Shown here: positions 8,824 to 20,799 of the stretch, in pieces | Layout of the letters: each line of letters begins with the position of its first letter | Position numbering within the stretch: position 1 is the first letter of the stretch | From: Nymphaea colorata | Lineage: Eukaryota > Streptophyta > Magnoliopsida > Nymphaeales > Nymphaeaceae | Assembly (NCBI RefSeq): GCF_008831285.2 | Contig: NC_045147.1 | Location: 3,184,001 to 3,248,000 of the forward strand | Length of the DNA: 64,000 nt | Direction: 5' to 3' | Made by a program: the position numbers and the translations under genes | The notes under the pieces: generated by a model | Told to the model about the DNA's origin: nothing | The model's input: the letters and a program-made list of their open reading frames with translations, nothing else | Database searches by the model: none

Positions 8824-11800
8824 CTGCAAAAGATTGAAAATTTCCATCCATCATTCTGTGGGAAATTGCCCACGCAGACCCAAAAAAGTTCTTATCAGAG
8901 CAAATTTTCTCATTTATATATTGCTGCTTCTTAAAAATTTTAAATTTTACGCCTAGTGTGACAGTGTCCCTTAAACAGAATCTTCTCAGCCCCTGCCGCT
9001 AGCATATCATAATATGACAAATTGCCTCCTCATGGAAATCTACAATCTCCCACTTCCACTTCTCACAATGGTGTCAAGATTATAAATGTTAATAGCACAA
9101 TACTTTTAGCAGGACCCAACCTTTGCATTGTAAATGGTTCAACGAGACAAACCGACAGTGGGGTTTAAATTACTGATCTGAAAGTTGGGATGAGTTGCAC
9201 GATGAAAATGAATATTTTTGTTGAAGAATAAAGAGGAAATGGGCAGGTTAGATCTCTGTATCAGTGATTTGGAGGGTCTTTTAGTAATGACAAGGTCAGT
9301 CTCTTCTAGCATATGCCCTTTTCTTCACCAGCAAGGCTTATGTTTACATTGATGGGTTGTCCCTGGGTAGGTTCATGTTACCATTGGCATAAAAAAGCAG
9401 AGACAGGAAGTCTACTTTTCTGGTAGGGAGCAATTGTGATGTGACATCCTTCTTGTTGTAAAGTCATATCAGAACGACTGTGGGGAGCCCAAGGGTTTTA
9501 CCCATGAAATTAAGCCTGTTATTGTCTGGATTGTGATAGGAGTGACACATCAAATCTTATTTAAAAAGAAGAAAAAGATGCAGCAGCAGCTTGGTAATTA
9601 AGTTGCATTAAGATTATTTTTTTTCCCCAATGAATAGAGAAATCATTCGAATTTTTGGGCATGTCAAATTTGCTGAGCTCGAGATCACGTGCATATTTAT
9701 CGTGCATTATTTCAATTGTCTCAATCAGAAGTGCACCGCTCGGTACACAAAAAATAATGCACCTCAAGCGTCTCATAAAAGAAATGTCCGTATTGCATTT
9801 GGAGCTCTTATTACTCTAGTGTCGGCAGGCGTGACTATGCTTTTGGTCTTCTGAATTAAAGAATATTTCAATTGGATGGCTGTTCAGACCTGTTATTCTG
9901 GTCCTAATTAGTTCTATAATGACTGACTAATTACCAAACAAATTTTCCCCGAGAAGTGTATCCCACCTTTGCCAAAATGGGGCCACTCACTAATGGCTGA
10001 TTAGATCACCAAGGTGATCTTTGAATTCGACTTTTCCAAAATATATTTTCCTTGAGCAGACTGCCCAAATTAACAAAAGCTTAAGGGGGCGTTTGGATGA
10101 CACCCTCGTCTAAACCAGTTTTGTGAAGACTTGGTTTTACAAAACCAAGTTATTGATGAGTTTTAGAGATAACACTAATTTGTGCCTATCTGGAGTCATA
10201 TTTTGGGATTTTAAATGAGCTAAGCGTGACTTTAACATTAATTCTTTATCTAATTAAGCTGCTTAATCGTGTGATGAAGACTACTTACTTAATGAGAGCT
10301 TCTTCATTGGTGCCTTCATCCACTGGTTCAAAGAGACCTGTTTCAAGGTTCACCCTGGAGACTGGTTTCTTCAACAGTTGTTCTCCTACCTTCACAAGGT
10401 TGGCCAGATTTTCTTCAGTTGCTACGTCCACCGAAGCCAACGTCCCAGTTAAACAGTCGTCCTGTGCCACGCAAAGTAGAGGTGCACCTCTAGTTATTAT
10501 CCCTATCAACCAGGCTTTGGGTTGAATAAATTTGTAAAGCCTCTACTCTTAACCGTCAAATTTTTGTTCTTGATATGAGTTTTTTATTATTCCTTGCTTG
10601 ATTAAAAGACAAGTATAAGCGGGGAAATTCTCATTCTTAATTATCTTCTCTACTAAATCAGTTATAAGATCATATCTAATTGGTTTTATAAATTTAAAAC
10701 GTTCTACTTATCTGGCATACACCCAGTGGCTGAGACAGAAAATTCTGGCAGATGGGCAGTAATACATCATCTATCTTTTAAAACGCAACCACATGTAAAT
10801 AATTAAATGGCTATAAGGTATGAATATAGGCATAGGTAAATTACTCATACCAGCCTACATGTGTCTTGGCCATTGGGTACACCTTTCTTTCTCTCTCTCT
10901 CTCTCTCTCTCTCAATATATATATACCTTTTCTCTATCATGGCAATGACAATGACATACTGTGAAAGAGGGAATAAGAAACTAGACTTGTGAGGACTGAT
11001 AGCTGTACCAACCATTTGATATCTAACGTAGAACTTCTGGAGGCTACCAGCAGTTTGATAATGTTAGCCTTTCGTCATTAGATAAAGGAAATATGTGTGG
11101 CCGAAATACTTCCATTAAAAGAGGAAAAAGAGGCTAGCAACTGGTAACTTTATGGAAGTTTAAATGCACCAAAAAAGAAAGCAAGATTCCTTCATGTGGG
11201 TAGCTCAGTCATAAATATTTCTAATTCAATAAAATATAAGTTAGTTGACGAAGTCTAGGAACTCATATGTATACTCCAAGAGTTAATTTACACAATTAAT
11301 ACAACTTAAGGACTCATATATGTACTTTTATTCATTAATATAAAAACAAAATAGTAATGAAACTCACTAGATCTGCTGCGGGATTTCCATTAATGAATAT
11401 GCTTAAACGTTAATATCAATGACCATGTTTAGAATCTAAAATCGTCGTCTAGAAACACTTTTGACAAGTACGTAAATTATCCACTTGGCTTAAAGTGGTT
11501 TTCGTAAGTTTTCGTTTCTTCTCATATTTCAAAGCAACTGTATGTGAGTTTCTGGTGCATGGGGATCACCTGAATTCTGAGGTAGTTTTGTTCAGATCGG
11601 AGAGCTTGAAAAACTACAGAAATATGGAGGTCCACCATGTCCGCGCTGGCCTGAGAAAAAACATCAACCAGTGGAGTGCGGCCATTGTCGTATAGCCAAT
11701 TTATGACGCTCCATTTTGCTGCCTTCTTCGCGCTATACTTCCTTTCAACCTTGGACGAGCCTGTACCCAGAGAGATGACCAGAAATCTTCCATAATCCAT

Positions 11801-13338
11801 GGGCTTGATTGGGAAGAAGTCCGGGTTGCCACTGAAGATCTCTTTGGTGATGTCCCCAATAGCTAACAAACACTTGAAGAAGATATACATATCCGGGTAA
11901 AATTAGTTAGTTCAGTTCTTGAAACTTTTCTTTTACTTGACAAAAGATTCGAGACCGTCAAGAAGAAGGACGTTACAGGATTGTTTGCTGCCACACCACC
12001 ATCTGATAGGTTGTAATGCCTTGTTGTGCCTTGGGAGTCCTTTGTTTCGAAGTAATGAGCAGGCAGGTACGTTGGTGCAGCAGAGGTGCTGATGCATATA
12101 TCAGAAAGGGAGGCATCCTTTGAGACATTGGTCTTTGCCTGCATGCAAATGAACATAAATGTGGCCAATCGCTCCAACGAAAGTCGAAGTCTCTCTTCCT
12201 AAAACTGTGTTGGTACCAGGTGGTGAGATCTAATGAGCTTCACCTTGCACATAAGACCCACCTCCTTTTACAGTATTGGAGCATAGTTTCCCGCGAGTCA
12301 AACTTGTGACTCACTGTTATAATGGGTCTCAGCCCACTCATTTGAGTTATGCCCCTCGAAGCTAGCAACATTGTTACTACTTAATTTTGAAAAAGAAAAG
12401 CAGACAAACAAAAGAGTAGTATCAGTTTAGGAACAAGTAGCGGTTTGAAGAACTGGAAGTTTGAAAAGTATACATTTAGAAAGAGGTGTCTCTTATTTTT
12501 TTCTGTGGTATTAGTTCAGGTGTAGGGGTTTAAATCCAATATCTTCTTCTCTTCTTTCATATGTTACAAATGCCCTTGTCTTTCTTCTTCTTTCATCAGT
12601 TACAATTGCCGTTGCTTTCGTCTGGTTGTTATTTTCTTCCTTTTTTCTTTTTTGTTTTTTTGCTTTTTTCTTGTTGCACCTTTCTTTTTGAGTTCGGGTT
12701 GAGTTAGAGATCAAAAACGGTTGGGGTGCTTGTTCATGCTTATCCCTATCGATCTCAATGCTTTATGGTACTCAAACCAAGCAATTCTAGTATCCTCACT
12801 GCAACTTTTAAAGTATTAAAACTACAGTTATCGTTTAATTATTGGTTATAAATGACAAGGGTTTTTTCTTAGATTTAATACTGCAAATTTGCTTTCTTCA
12901 AGAAAATATCGGTAAATTAGAAAAAAGTCATTTAAGAAATCCTAAAAGTAAGATGAAAAAAATTGCAAACTTAAAAATTCATTAATAGAAAATGAAAAAA
13001 AAGAAGCCAAAAACCACAAAAAGGGTATTTTTTCGTGTTTTTTGGAGTTTTTTTTTCATTTTGTCTTTTTTTTTTTCAAAAAGAAGGGTCTTTACAGTTT
13101 TATACCGCGGACGCAATCATTCTGGACGTGCAAGCTGCGCGTAAAGGTTGCGTACGTATGCAATTGTCGTTATTTTAATTGCAGAGTTCACATGGAAAAA
13201 TTTGAATATGACATGTTGGTAGCAAGTCTTTGTTCTTTAATTTCCCTTCAGTCAAATGAACAAATGCAAGATACAATTCATTACTCTAAGTATATATTAA
13301 GCAAAGGTTTTCAATTAGAAAAACATACTATTGAAGTC

Positions 13339-13409
<71 letters not shown>

Positions 13410-14576
13410 GTAAATCGTGGACGACTTGGTCAACACCGTATGGATATGATATTGACAACGTTTTGGTGGGAAACAAGTATTAAGTTCATCCTTTCGAGTC
13501 AAATACTGTTCTTAATTAGTCTAATAGAAAATGAACAGTTGTTATAACATCAGCATTTACTAGTAGAAAGTTCAATAATTTTTTATAAAAACAACTTGTG
13601 AACTAAGATTCGTTTTATGTTAAATTAGTGTTTGTAGACATTCTAGGATGTTTATATTTTATTTAAAATATATTTTATTAAGAATTTAAGAAGTCTTTTT
13701 TTATATCTCAATTTTCTTTTATATATATATATATATATATACATAGATATATATATATATATATAGTATTGAAATATAATGTTATTGGTGCATTGGGACA
13801 TGGGCACAAAAAAGCAAAACTTCGAAGGGCTAAGGAGAACAGATAGAAAAGCTGGTAGTTGTGAAAGGTAGTTGAAGAATCACCTCACCTCATACGTGGA
13901 GAACACAACGGGCTGTAGCAATCTGATGTCAAAAGTCGGAATGACCACGTTGGTGAGTGTCTCCAGCAGCTTTCTTTTCCCTAGTTTCTCTTTCACAATT
14001 TTGTGCAAGTTATGGCCACTGTACTTAGGCCCTCTCATTGCCCTGTACATCTTCATCAGTGAAGCAAATTTACCTCTGACATATGCATCCACATAAAACA
14101 GGAAGAAGAATTTATCAACTTTAAAAGATTTTGAACAGAGAGAAGTTAGCACCAAGAAACAGGGAAGATGGGCATTACGTGTACTGGGGGAAGATTTTAG
14201 GACAGTTTTCGAGGTAGAAGGGAACGATATCTTTGGCAGCAAAGAGTGGACGTCTATTTTCATCTGGGGCGGTTAACATGGCAGTCACCAGGCCTCCTGT
14301 GCTTGTTCCTGCAATGACATCGAAGTAGTCTGCTAGCCTCACGTTTGGTCCATCCAGTTCCTACACAAAGACTATGATGTTAATTCATAAAAAATAACAG
14401 CAATTGAGAGCAGGCAAGAGAGTTCCTAAAGTGAGTCAAGAGTCTTAAATTGAAGGAGATTCAAACTTCTCCACGAAGTGGGACACAAGCTGTGCTGTCA
14501 ACTTAATTTCACTAACATTAAGATCTTCCAAGCAATGGCACCCAGTGTTCTTTGCTAATTCTTCTCAAATTTTTCT

Positions 14577-14622
<46 letters not shown>

Positions 14623-15340
14623 GTCCTGGTAGTTGAGACCTCTTGAATTAATACTTCTTAAATTGGAGGGCAAGGTTTCATGCATTCCGTATTCTTGGTT
14701 TTCCATAGACATTGAAACTTGTTTTATAAGTATTTAGACTCGAAGCAAGAGGCTTGGTTTCTTAAGAAATTTATGCATTATATACATTGCAAATTATGTA
14801 ATGAACTATAGTTGCATCATCATGCTTTTGCAATATCATATAGAAGGTTTAGAATGCATGAATTCGTTCAGAAGCCAACCCTCAGAACATAGAACGCAGC
14901 CACTTATATCCTCGAAAACTTAATGATTTACAGATATTCCGAAAGGCCAAGTTATACAGTTAGAAGAACTGGCAAGAGAGGGAGAGAGAGAGAGAGAGTC
15001 TTCGCTGCAACACCAGCGCAAGTAATAATATTCTGAAGTTAATAACACGGTGAATGAAGCATGGAAAACCTGAAGAAACGAAGGTTGGCTGCATGGATTA
15101 TGTTTCCGCTATCTAACGCAATGGAGATATATATTTTCTAAGATAAAATGAACCAAAATAACTGCACCTGCTCCCCACCTGCAGCTGTTTCTCAAGAAAT
15201 GCAAGGATCGTTCCAGGGATGATGCCTCTGATACCACCACCATCTATGCTGAGAATCGTAACCAGATTACCATAAGTTGGTGGCTGAATCTGCACAACCG
15301 ATCCCATGACTGTATCTATGTGCTGCGCAGGCACATACAA
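8733..15340 (-). CDS. Patatin-like phospholipase (lipid acyl hydrolase), intact, 7 exons
   Basis: Patatin-like proteins hydrolyse acyl groups from phospho- and galactolipids, usually in the cytosol or at membranes, often in stress or defence responses. Exons on the minus strand: 15307-15179, 14360-14185, 14075-13889, 12138-11977, 11872-11570, 10461-10289, 8823-8733. All junctions are GT-AG and the sum is 1221 bp, 406 residues plus TGA, typical for the family. Seen in order: oxyanion loop DGGGIRG (Asp22-Gly28), nucleophile elbow GTSTGG (Ser63), and DGG (Asp210) of the Ser-Asp dyad, followed by VAANNP. No signal peptide is visible. An alternative in-frame ATG at 15340 adds 11 residues; I prefer 15307 because family N-termini are short. 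It lies head to tail with dead copy B. Confidence 0.92.
10083..10170. mobile_element. Possible MITE end in patatin intron 6
   Basis: The sequence GGGGGCGTTTGGATGACACC resembles the termini of plant hAT- and PIF-type MITEs, which often begin GGGxCGTTTGG. I could not find a matching inverted end, so the limits are unknown. Confidence 0.25.
10289..10461 (-). CDS. Patatin-like gene, exon 6
   Basis: Encodes residues 320-376, beginning [12 protein letters not shown] and containing [14 protein letters not shown], the usual C-terminal block. Acceptor GGCACAG|GAC; donor ATTAA|GTAAGT, phase 2. If the intron is not removed, the donor itself supplies an in-frame TAA. Confidence 0.9.
10888..10926. repeat. 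(CT)n then (AT)n microsatellite
   Basis: CT run followed by a short TATATATA stretch in intron 5 of the patatin-like gene. Confidence 0.9.
11570..11872 (-). CDS. Patatin-like gene, exon 5
   Basis: Encodes residues 219-319, including [12 protein letters not shown] and [12 protein letters not shown], typical of the C-terminal half of the patatin domain. Acceptor TTCAAG|TGT; donor ATTCAG|GTGATC, phase 0. The matching exon in copy B is split by a retrotransposon. Confidence 0.92.
11977..12138 (-). CDS. Patatin-like gene, exon 4
   Basis: Encodes residues 165-218, including [14 protein letters not shown] and the catalytic DGGVAANNP. Acceptor CATGCAG|GCAAAG; donor AATCCT|GTAACG, phase 0. Confidence 0.92.
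13342..13405. repeat. (TA)n microsatellite, 64 bp
   Basis: Uninterrupted TA run in intron 3 of the patatin-like gene. Further TA runs lie at about 13720-13765 in the same intron. Confidence 0.97.
13889..14075 (-). CDS. Patatin-like gene, exon 3
   Basis: Encodes residues 102-164, including RGPKYSG and [11 protein letters not shown], conserved in plant patatin-like proteins. Acceptor ATGTCAG|AGG completes the split Gln codon; donor TATGAG|GTGAGG, phase 0. This is the exon deleted in copy B. Confidence 0.9.
14185..14360 (-). CDS. Patatin-like gene, exon 2
   Basis: Encodes about residues 44-102, with [15 protein letters not shown]; Ser63 is the nucleophile. Acceptor TGTAG|GAACTG; donor CCCCCA|GTACAC, phase 2. 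Confidence 0.92.
14582..14618. repeat. (CT)n microsatellite
   Basis: Pure CT run in intron 1 of the patatin-like gene. Confidence 0.95.
15179..15340 (-). CDS. Patatin-like gene, exon 1
   Basis: Encodes residues 1-43 from ATG 15307 (54 residues if ATG 15340 is used). It contains [17 protein letters not shown], the oxyanion-hole loop. Donor CTGCAG|GTGGGG, phase 0. Confidence 0.9.
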
Positions 15341-15353
15341 CGAAGCCCAAAAG

Positions 15354-16697
15354 AGTAGCAGTAGTCGCTGTTCCTGGAGGGGACTCTAAGCTTCAACGAG
15401 CAATGACCAAATTGTCTATATGTACAGAAAACACGGATTCTTTCTGTATTCCTCAAGTCAAGATGAGGGCAACCTGTAGCAACGACATGTGGCAGGTAAA
15501 TGAAGTTATATGACAAGAACGACTCCGACGCATGTGTACCGATGAAAACATATTATCGTATTTTATGATCGATCCATGACAGTGAAATAGCTCAATTTGT
15601 TAATATTTTTAACACCATGCTGGTGAATTTGGATGCAGATATTTCCCGCTGCATATTATTCTAACCGCTAGATTATATAATTAGATAAATGAATTAAATG
15701 ACAAAACGTATGGCGTATGTAAACAATCGTACAAAAAGTTGGAAAGCGCATGGTAGGCAAGAGTGATCAATATTGTATTGCTATAGCTACCATTCAACTG
15801 CCCAAATTAATGATGGCAAGGAATTGCAATAAGATTGGCAGCAACCGGTCATTGGGGTCGAAAGAATCACGCTACTGGGGAACTGAACACCAACAACATC
15901 TTCTGATGTAAGGAATTGTCAGAGTTACTGGTTGCAGATGCAAAAAATTCACCTTTCTGGTACTTCCTGGCCGCTGTGAATCCAGACCAGATTTGTATGA
16001 GGATACCTTAACTGTGGGGCACACTTTTCTTCTTGAGCTGTTAAAGGGGATGCGACGGCGTATGCCTTGAGTTCATGAGATCAGGGCGGTCGCCTTTGTT
16101 TTACTACCTGGCAAAATGTAGGCCATAACATCAACTAGAAAAGGTAACGATGATCCTTCTGCAAGGTATTTACTTAGTGACCTGACACTACAACAGCTCT
16201 GAGTTTCACTGATGCAGTTTTGGCTGTAGCGTTGAATATATATAGTCTCTGAACACGGACTCCACTTTTACCTATACATCTAATTTGAGCGGTCCATCTA
16301 AAATTGAACGGTCCAAATTTTCAACCCCATGCTCCCTCCCTCCCCTCCCTTCTCTCTTCCCGATCCCTCTCTTCTCCCCTCCCCTCCCCTCTATTTCGGT
16401 CTCCGGCGGCTTCCCCTGCCGTCGACGGTTTTGTCACCGCCGACCGGAGGCTGCCTTGCGGTGGCCGGTGGACCTGGTGGTAAAGCGACGGCAGGCCACC
16501 GGGCGATGAGGGACAGGAAACCAACATTTTATTTTTTATTTTTTATCAATGTAAGAAATAAAGGATAGGGAGGTTGTTGCCTCTGCCGGGCGGTGACCTC
16601 CCACTACAGCCTTCCCAAGGGGCATTTCAAACGGGCGTGGACGCTACACAGCAGCTGAGCATATTTGCTCGGCTGGTTTTTGCGTAACATAGGATGT

Positions 16698-16740
<43 letters not shown>

Positions 16741-19560
16741 GATGGATTTATGGGTTGTTAATTGAAAGGGCTAAAATTGCTACATGGAATAGCAAAACCG
16801 GTCACTAGCCCGACCGCACTCCTAGAGCCACTACTTTTGCCATATTCACGAACTATTTTGTCATTTTACTGCAGTACTTGAGTACATTCAACTAATACGC
16901 TATAGCCTCAAGGCATAACACGGTGGCAAGGATGCTAACACTCACAGGTTCGACGTATCTTGTCCTCTCATGTGTTATGTTTTTGAGCAGCAAGCATGAC
17001 GTCCAAGTTAAAAGGATTTATAATATATTTACTCAAACCTAAAGTCAGCTAAAACCTTGGAAATATATGGGTTCAGTCTTTAGATTTTACACTAAAGGTA
17101 GTTTCTTTTAAGTAAACATTAAAAAAAATAATCAAGTTCATATACTATTTATATACTATTAAGTGGATTGAATAAGGTTACATGTTCCACGTGGACAAGG
17201 TCTAATGTGTTTGAGGACTGCCTTATGTATAAAACATGCATCCCATCATGTCAGACATAACAAAGCAAATAACTATATAATGACTGTATAAACTCTACAC
17301 ACAAGAAAACACACCAACTGACTCCATTAAATCTCCCTTTGAAATGAGTCGGCAGCTGGGGTTTTTGAAAAGCAGGCAAATTCATGCATCTATGTTAATG
17401 AAAAAAGGCATTAATGTCCTCCACATTGACAGGAAAATAAAACAATCTTTTTTCTTTGTCCCTGTTACTGCGATCATTGATTATGTACGGTTGTCTCTCT
17501 TTTTTCTTTTTCTTTTTGACCAGCTTATATCTTTTTACCAGCTTATATCAATGCATGAGTATGAATGGGCATGAATGATTTAAACGAAAAAAGTTCGTCC
17601 TATACTTGCAGGAGCTGTCGGTTCTGGGTATGTTCTACATGAAGTTTATGCGTGTATACATGATTAAATGAATGAAATTAGTGTGCTAGTTGCAGTTGCA
17701 TGCATGTATGCACTTTGAGTTTGGTAGAATTCTAAAAGTGTCCTTGGATGAGTTTTGTGGCATTTTTTAATCTTTGCATCTAACGTTTACCGTTCACATT
17801 ATGGTGATAGTAGCTCTATGAAAAAAAAAAAAAATTATAAATGGAGCTCTCTGATTCTCTGTATTGATCGAGCGAGGACCACAGGCCTTCGGTCCGTTTC
17901 TGCCCCGTCAACTCTGTCTCATCAGTGAGAATAGAACACATCTTTATTTGGTTTATTATGTGAAGGAGAGAGAGGGAGTGAGCTCACCATGGCCTCAGCT
18001 GGCGCCATGCTCCGGTGGCCTCGCTGATCGCCGGAAATGGTCGGAGATGGCTACCACGTTTTCTGGCTAAAGCCAAAACGTTATAAACCTTAAAAGTCTA
18101 AAACCCTTTTTAAAACCTAGATGAAGATCTAAATGTGAATAAGTAAAGGTAGTAAGCAGAGATGGAGAACTCGTCTGAGTTATGCGCTGGTGGATGGATG
18201 TCGCCAGACCCCGTCGGACGCCGGTGATGGCCGGAACCGCCATGGGAACTTGCTGCCTGGAGAAAGGGATAAGAGGAGACGGAAAATGAGAGGAGGAAAC
18301 GGGGGCGTCGGGTAAGAAGTGGGTCTTTAACAGCTTGAGATGGAAGGAAAGGAAAAGAAAAGAACGAGGGGGAAGAGAAAGGAGAGGAAAGAAAAAAAAA
18401 ACGAAAATGAATATGGTTATAAAAGCAGATAAAAGATAAAAACGAAAGAAACTAAAAAGAATTGTTAAAACATGTTTGTTTAAATTATATAAATCATATA
18501 GTTTCACTATTAAGAGGTTCAAGCTAATGCATACTGAGGCAAAATTGTCATGGTGGCGTTTTAAAATGGTATACCAATGTAAGGAACGTCTATAAATTAG
18601 AGGACACCCAACGTCTATGAATTAATTCGAAATAGATTTAAAACTATTTTTTTAATAAATAAAATATATATATATTAGAATATAATTGAAAAAATAAAAA
18701 CTCTACAATGTTCATCTAAAATCGTTTTAATATGGCATGTACCACTCTTGGATTGCCCACCGAGTTGATTTGGCAGACTCACGGAGATTTAGGTAAGCAT
18801 CATGTGAAATATTCATGGATTTTAAGAAAGTAACTTATGTTGAATTGTAAACAACGAACGATTATAAAGTACTCCAGCTAGAATTTCTTCCTTTTATCTT
18901 TCCCTTTGGGGGTTTGTGGGGTTTCTTTGAGGCTAAAAAAATAAAACAGTACATTAAAAAACGTACGATATGTATAAGTGGTATAGAAAATAGAAGAGGA
19001 AGCATTGTGCCCAAATATCGTGATTACAAAGTATATCATCAATTTCAATTTGATGGTAACTAAAAAATTAATGATTACAAAGGTCACAACAAGGTGTACA
19101 TAAATATGCATCATGTACGCAAAAAAGGAGGTGAACTACAGATTATTCAAATGTAATATCACTTCTTTATCGGAAAAGTGGACTGTAATACAGACAAGCC
19201 AAAACACTACATGCACAAACACAGAAAAGAACTTGAACAAGAAAGGCGTGAGATCACAAGGGACAAAGACGAGGCAACTTGCTACCTCCTTCTCATGTCT
19301 CATTGGCAACCTGCTAGTCTGCATTATAGAGAGACTTGGCTGATTGTCTCAGGCTGGTAGGTACGCTCTCAAGAACATTTGCGTGCCTCAACAAATAGTT
19401 GCAGAGAATACATAGCTGTTGCTGTGCACCTACCAGGCTATTACGGCGTCTTGCACCAGAGAGAAGCAATACTAGAGAACGAAAAAATAATAGAAGGCAA
19501 ACCAGTTTAGAGAACACACGGCCTTTCCTTTCCTTCCCAATCTCTTCATTTTTTTTGAGG
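15354..19560. other. Intergenic region without supportable gene
   Basis: Homology between the two patatin copies ends near 15353. What follows is AT-rich DNA with no recognisable protein family. A GC-rich, pyrimidine-rich patch at about 16325-16510 and a purine-rich patch at about 18290-18410 give short low-complexity ORFs on both strands. A (TA)n run lies at about 16700-16735. None of the ORFs begins with a convincing conserved domain. Confidence 0.6.
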
Positions 19561-19579
19561 GATTGAAAATACACTTGCT

Positions 19580-20609
19580 CTGTTTGGATGGAAGGAAAGA
19601 GAGGGAAAAGAATGGATGAAAAGGAAAAGAAAAGAAACAAATAATTGTAAAAGTTTGTTTGAATATGAAAGAAATGAATAAAAATGAATTGTTAAAATCA
19701 TGTTTGTTTTAAGCTATATAAAAGAAAAAAAAGGAAAAAAAATTAATTTGGTTTACAATAATGCCGGTAACACTCTATAGCTTATTATCCAAGTAAAAAT
19801 ATCTTTTAAAATATTTTTGAAGTAGCCATTAACATGTTTGAAGCATTTCATACCGCTTAAATGAATAGGGATCCACCGACTTGATAAGATACAATTGTTT
19901 CCATGGATTATTTCTTACTGTTCCTTCCTGCATCTCAACAATGATTTCCAATTTTGAGTGCAAATAATTGAAAATTTCCTACGACCATTTGACAAGTAAT
20001 GTCTCGTTCTTCAAGCGAATGAAAGTAATATACGCTGAGACCACCTTGAGTTGTAGGTTCGATAACCTCTTCCTGTTTCACCACATAGCACTTGTACTTC
20101 TCATTCTTGTCTTGCCATAAAAAATTTTGGAGATGATTTCTATTTGTTTGACTATCTTAGAAAGCATACAGACATGAAGAATTGCGGCTGCGGGATGACT
20201 ATCTTAGAAAGCATACAGAAGAATTGCTGTTGCGGGAAGAAAGAGCATGCCTTATGAGGGTGACCTTAGCACCATTGGTGGCCATTCTTTCAAACTTGCA
20301 ATTTCTTTTGAATTTGTCAGTGACGCTTCCAAGCAGCAGTGATCATCTTAGTAAAAGACCTAAAAAAGGGAGAAATGTTTGGCATGTTGTATTAAAATTT
20401 GAGAAAAAATAATGTCTCATTTGCTGCCGTTGGCCCTTAAACATGAGAAGCAGCCTTTCATTTTCGCTCCCAATCTCTCCATTTTCAGAGGGATTGAAAA
20501 CAACATAGTTTCTCCATTCCTTTTCTTCCCTCCTCTTTAAGTAGGCATCCAAATAAAGGAGTGCCTATCATGTCCATTCCTTTCCATTTGGTTTCTTCCA
20601 TCCAAACAG
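19580..20609. mobile_element. Candidate TIR element or nested MITE pair
   Basis: The 15-mer CTGTTTGGATGGAAG at 19580-19594 is found as its exact reverse complement at 20595-20609, about 1 kb away. A second inverted copy of the core lies near 20740-20775. Such TGTTTGGATGG ends are common in plant MITEs. No target-site duplication is obvious, so these could be two unrelated insertions in opposite orientation. Confidence 0.4.
20150..20240. repeat. 47-bp imperfect tandem duplication
   Basis: GACTATCTTAGAAAGCATAC occurs at 20150 and again at 20197, followed each time by a similar GAAGAATTGC(G/T)G segment. I see no protein family in the short reading frame across it. Confidence 0.8.
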
Positions 20610-20799
20610 GGTGTTAGGAAACATTTCCTTTCTCTCCCTTTTCTTTTCTCTCCTATGTATCCAAACACAAAAACTAATAATCCTTTCCTTTCCCTCCTCT
20701 TTAATTGGCCGTACAAACACATGAGAAGGTATCCTTTTCATTTCTTCCATCCAAACAAGTTCTTCCATCCAAACAAGGGGTAAAAGTTTTCATGAAGGT

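Noticed and set aside
10226-10525. Plus-strand ORF of 99 codons
   Set aside because: It is the antisense shadow of patatin exon 6, whose minus-strand reading matches the family and has proper splice sites.
13042-13410. Plus-strand ORF of 122 codons
   Set aside because: It ends in a long Ile-Tyr run produced by the TA microsatellite, starts in a T-rich tract and has no family similarity; it lies in patatin intron 3 on the other strand.
18067-18522. 151-codon minus-strand ORF
   Set aside because: Driven by a purine-rich tract, giving Phe/Leu/Ser-rich low-complexity sequence; no start context or homology that I can see.
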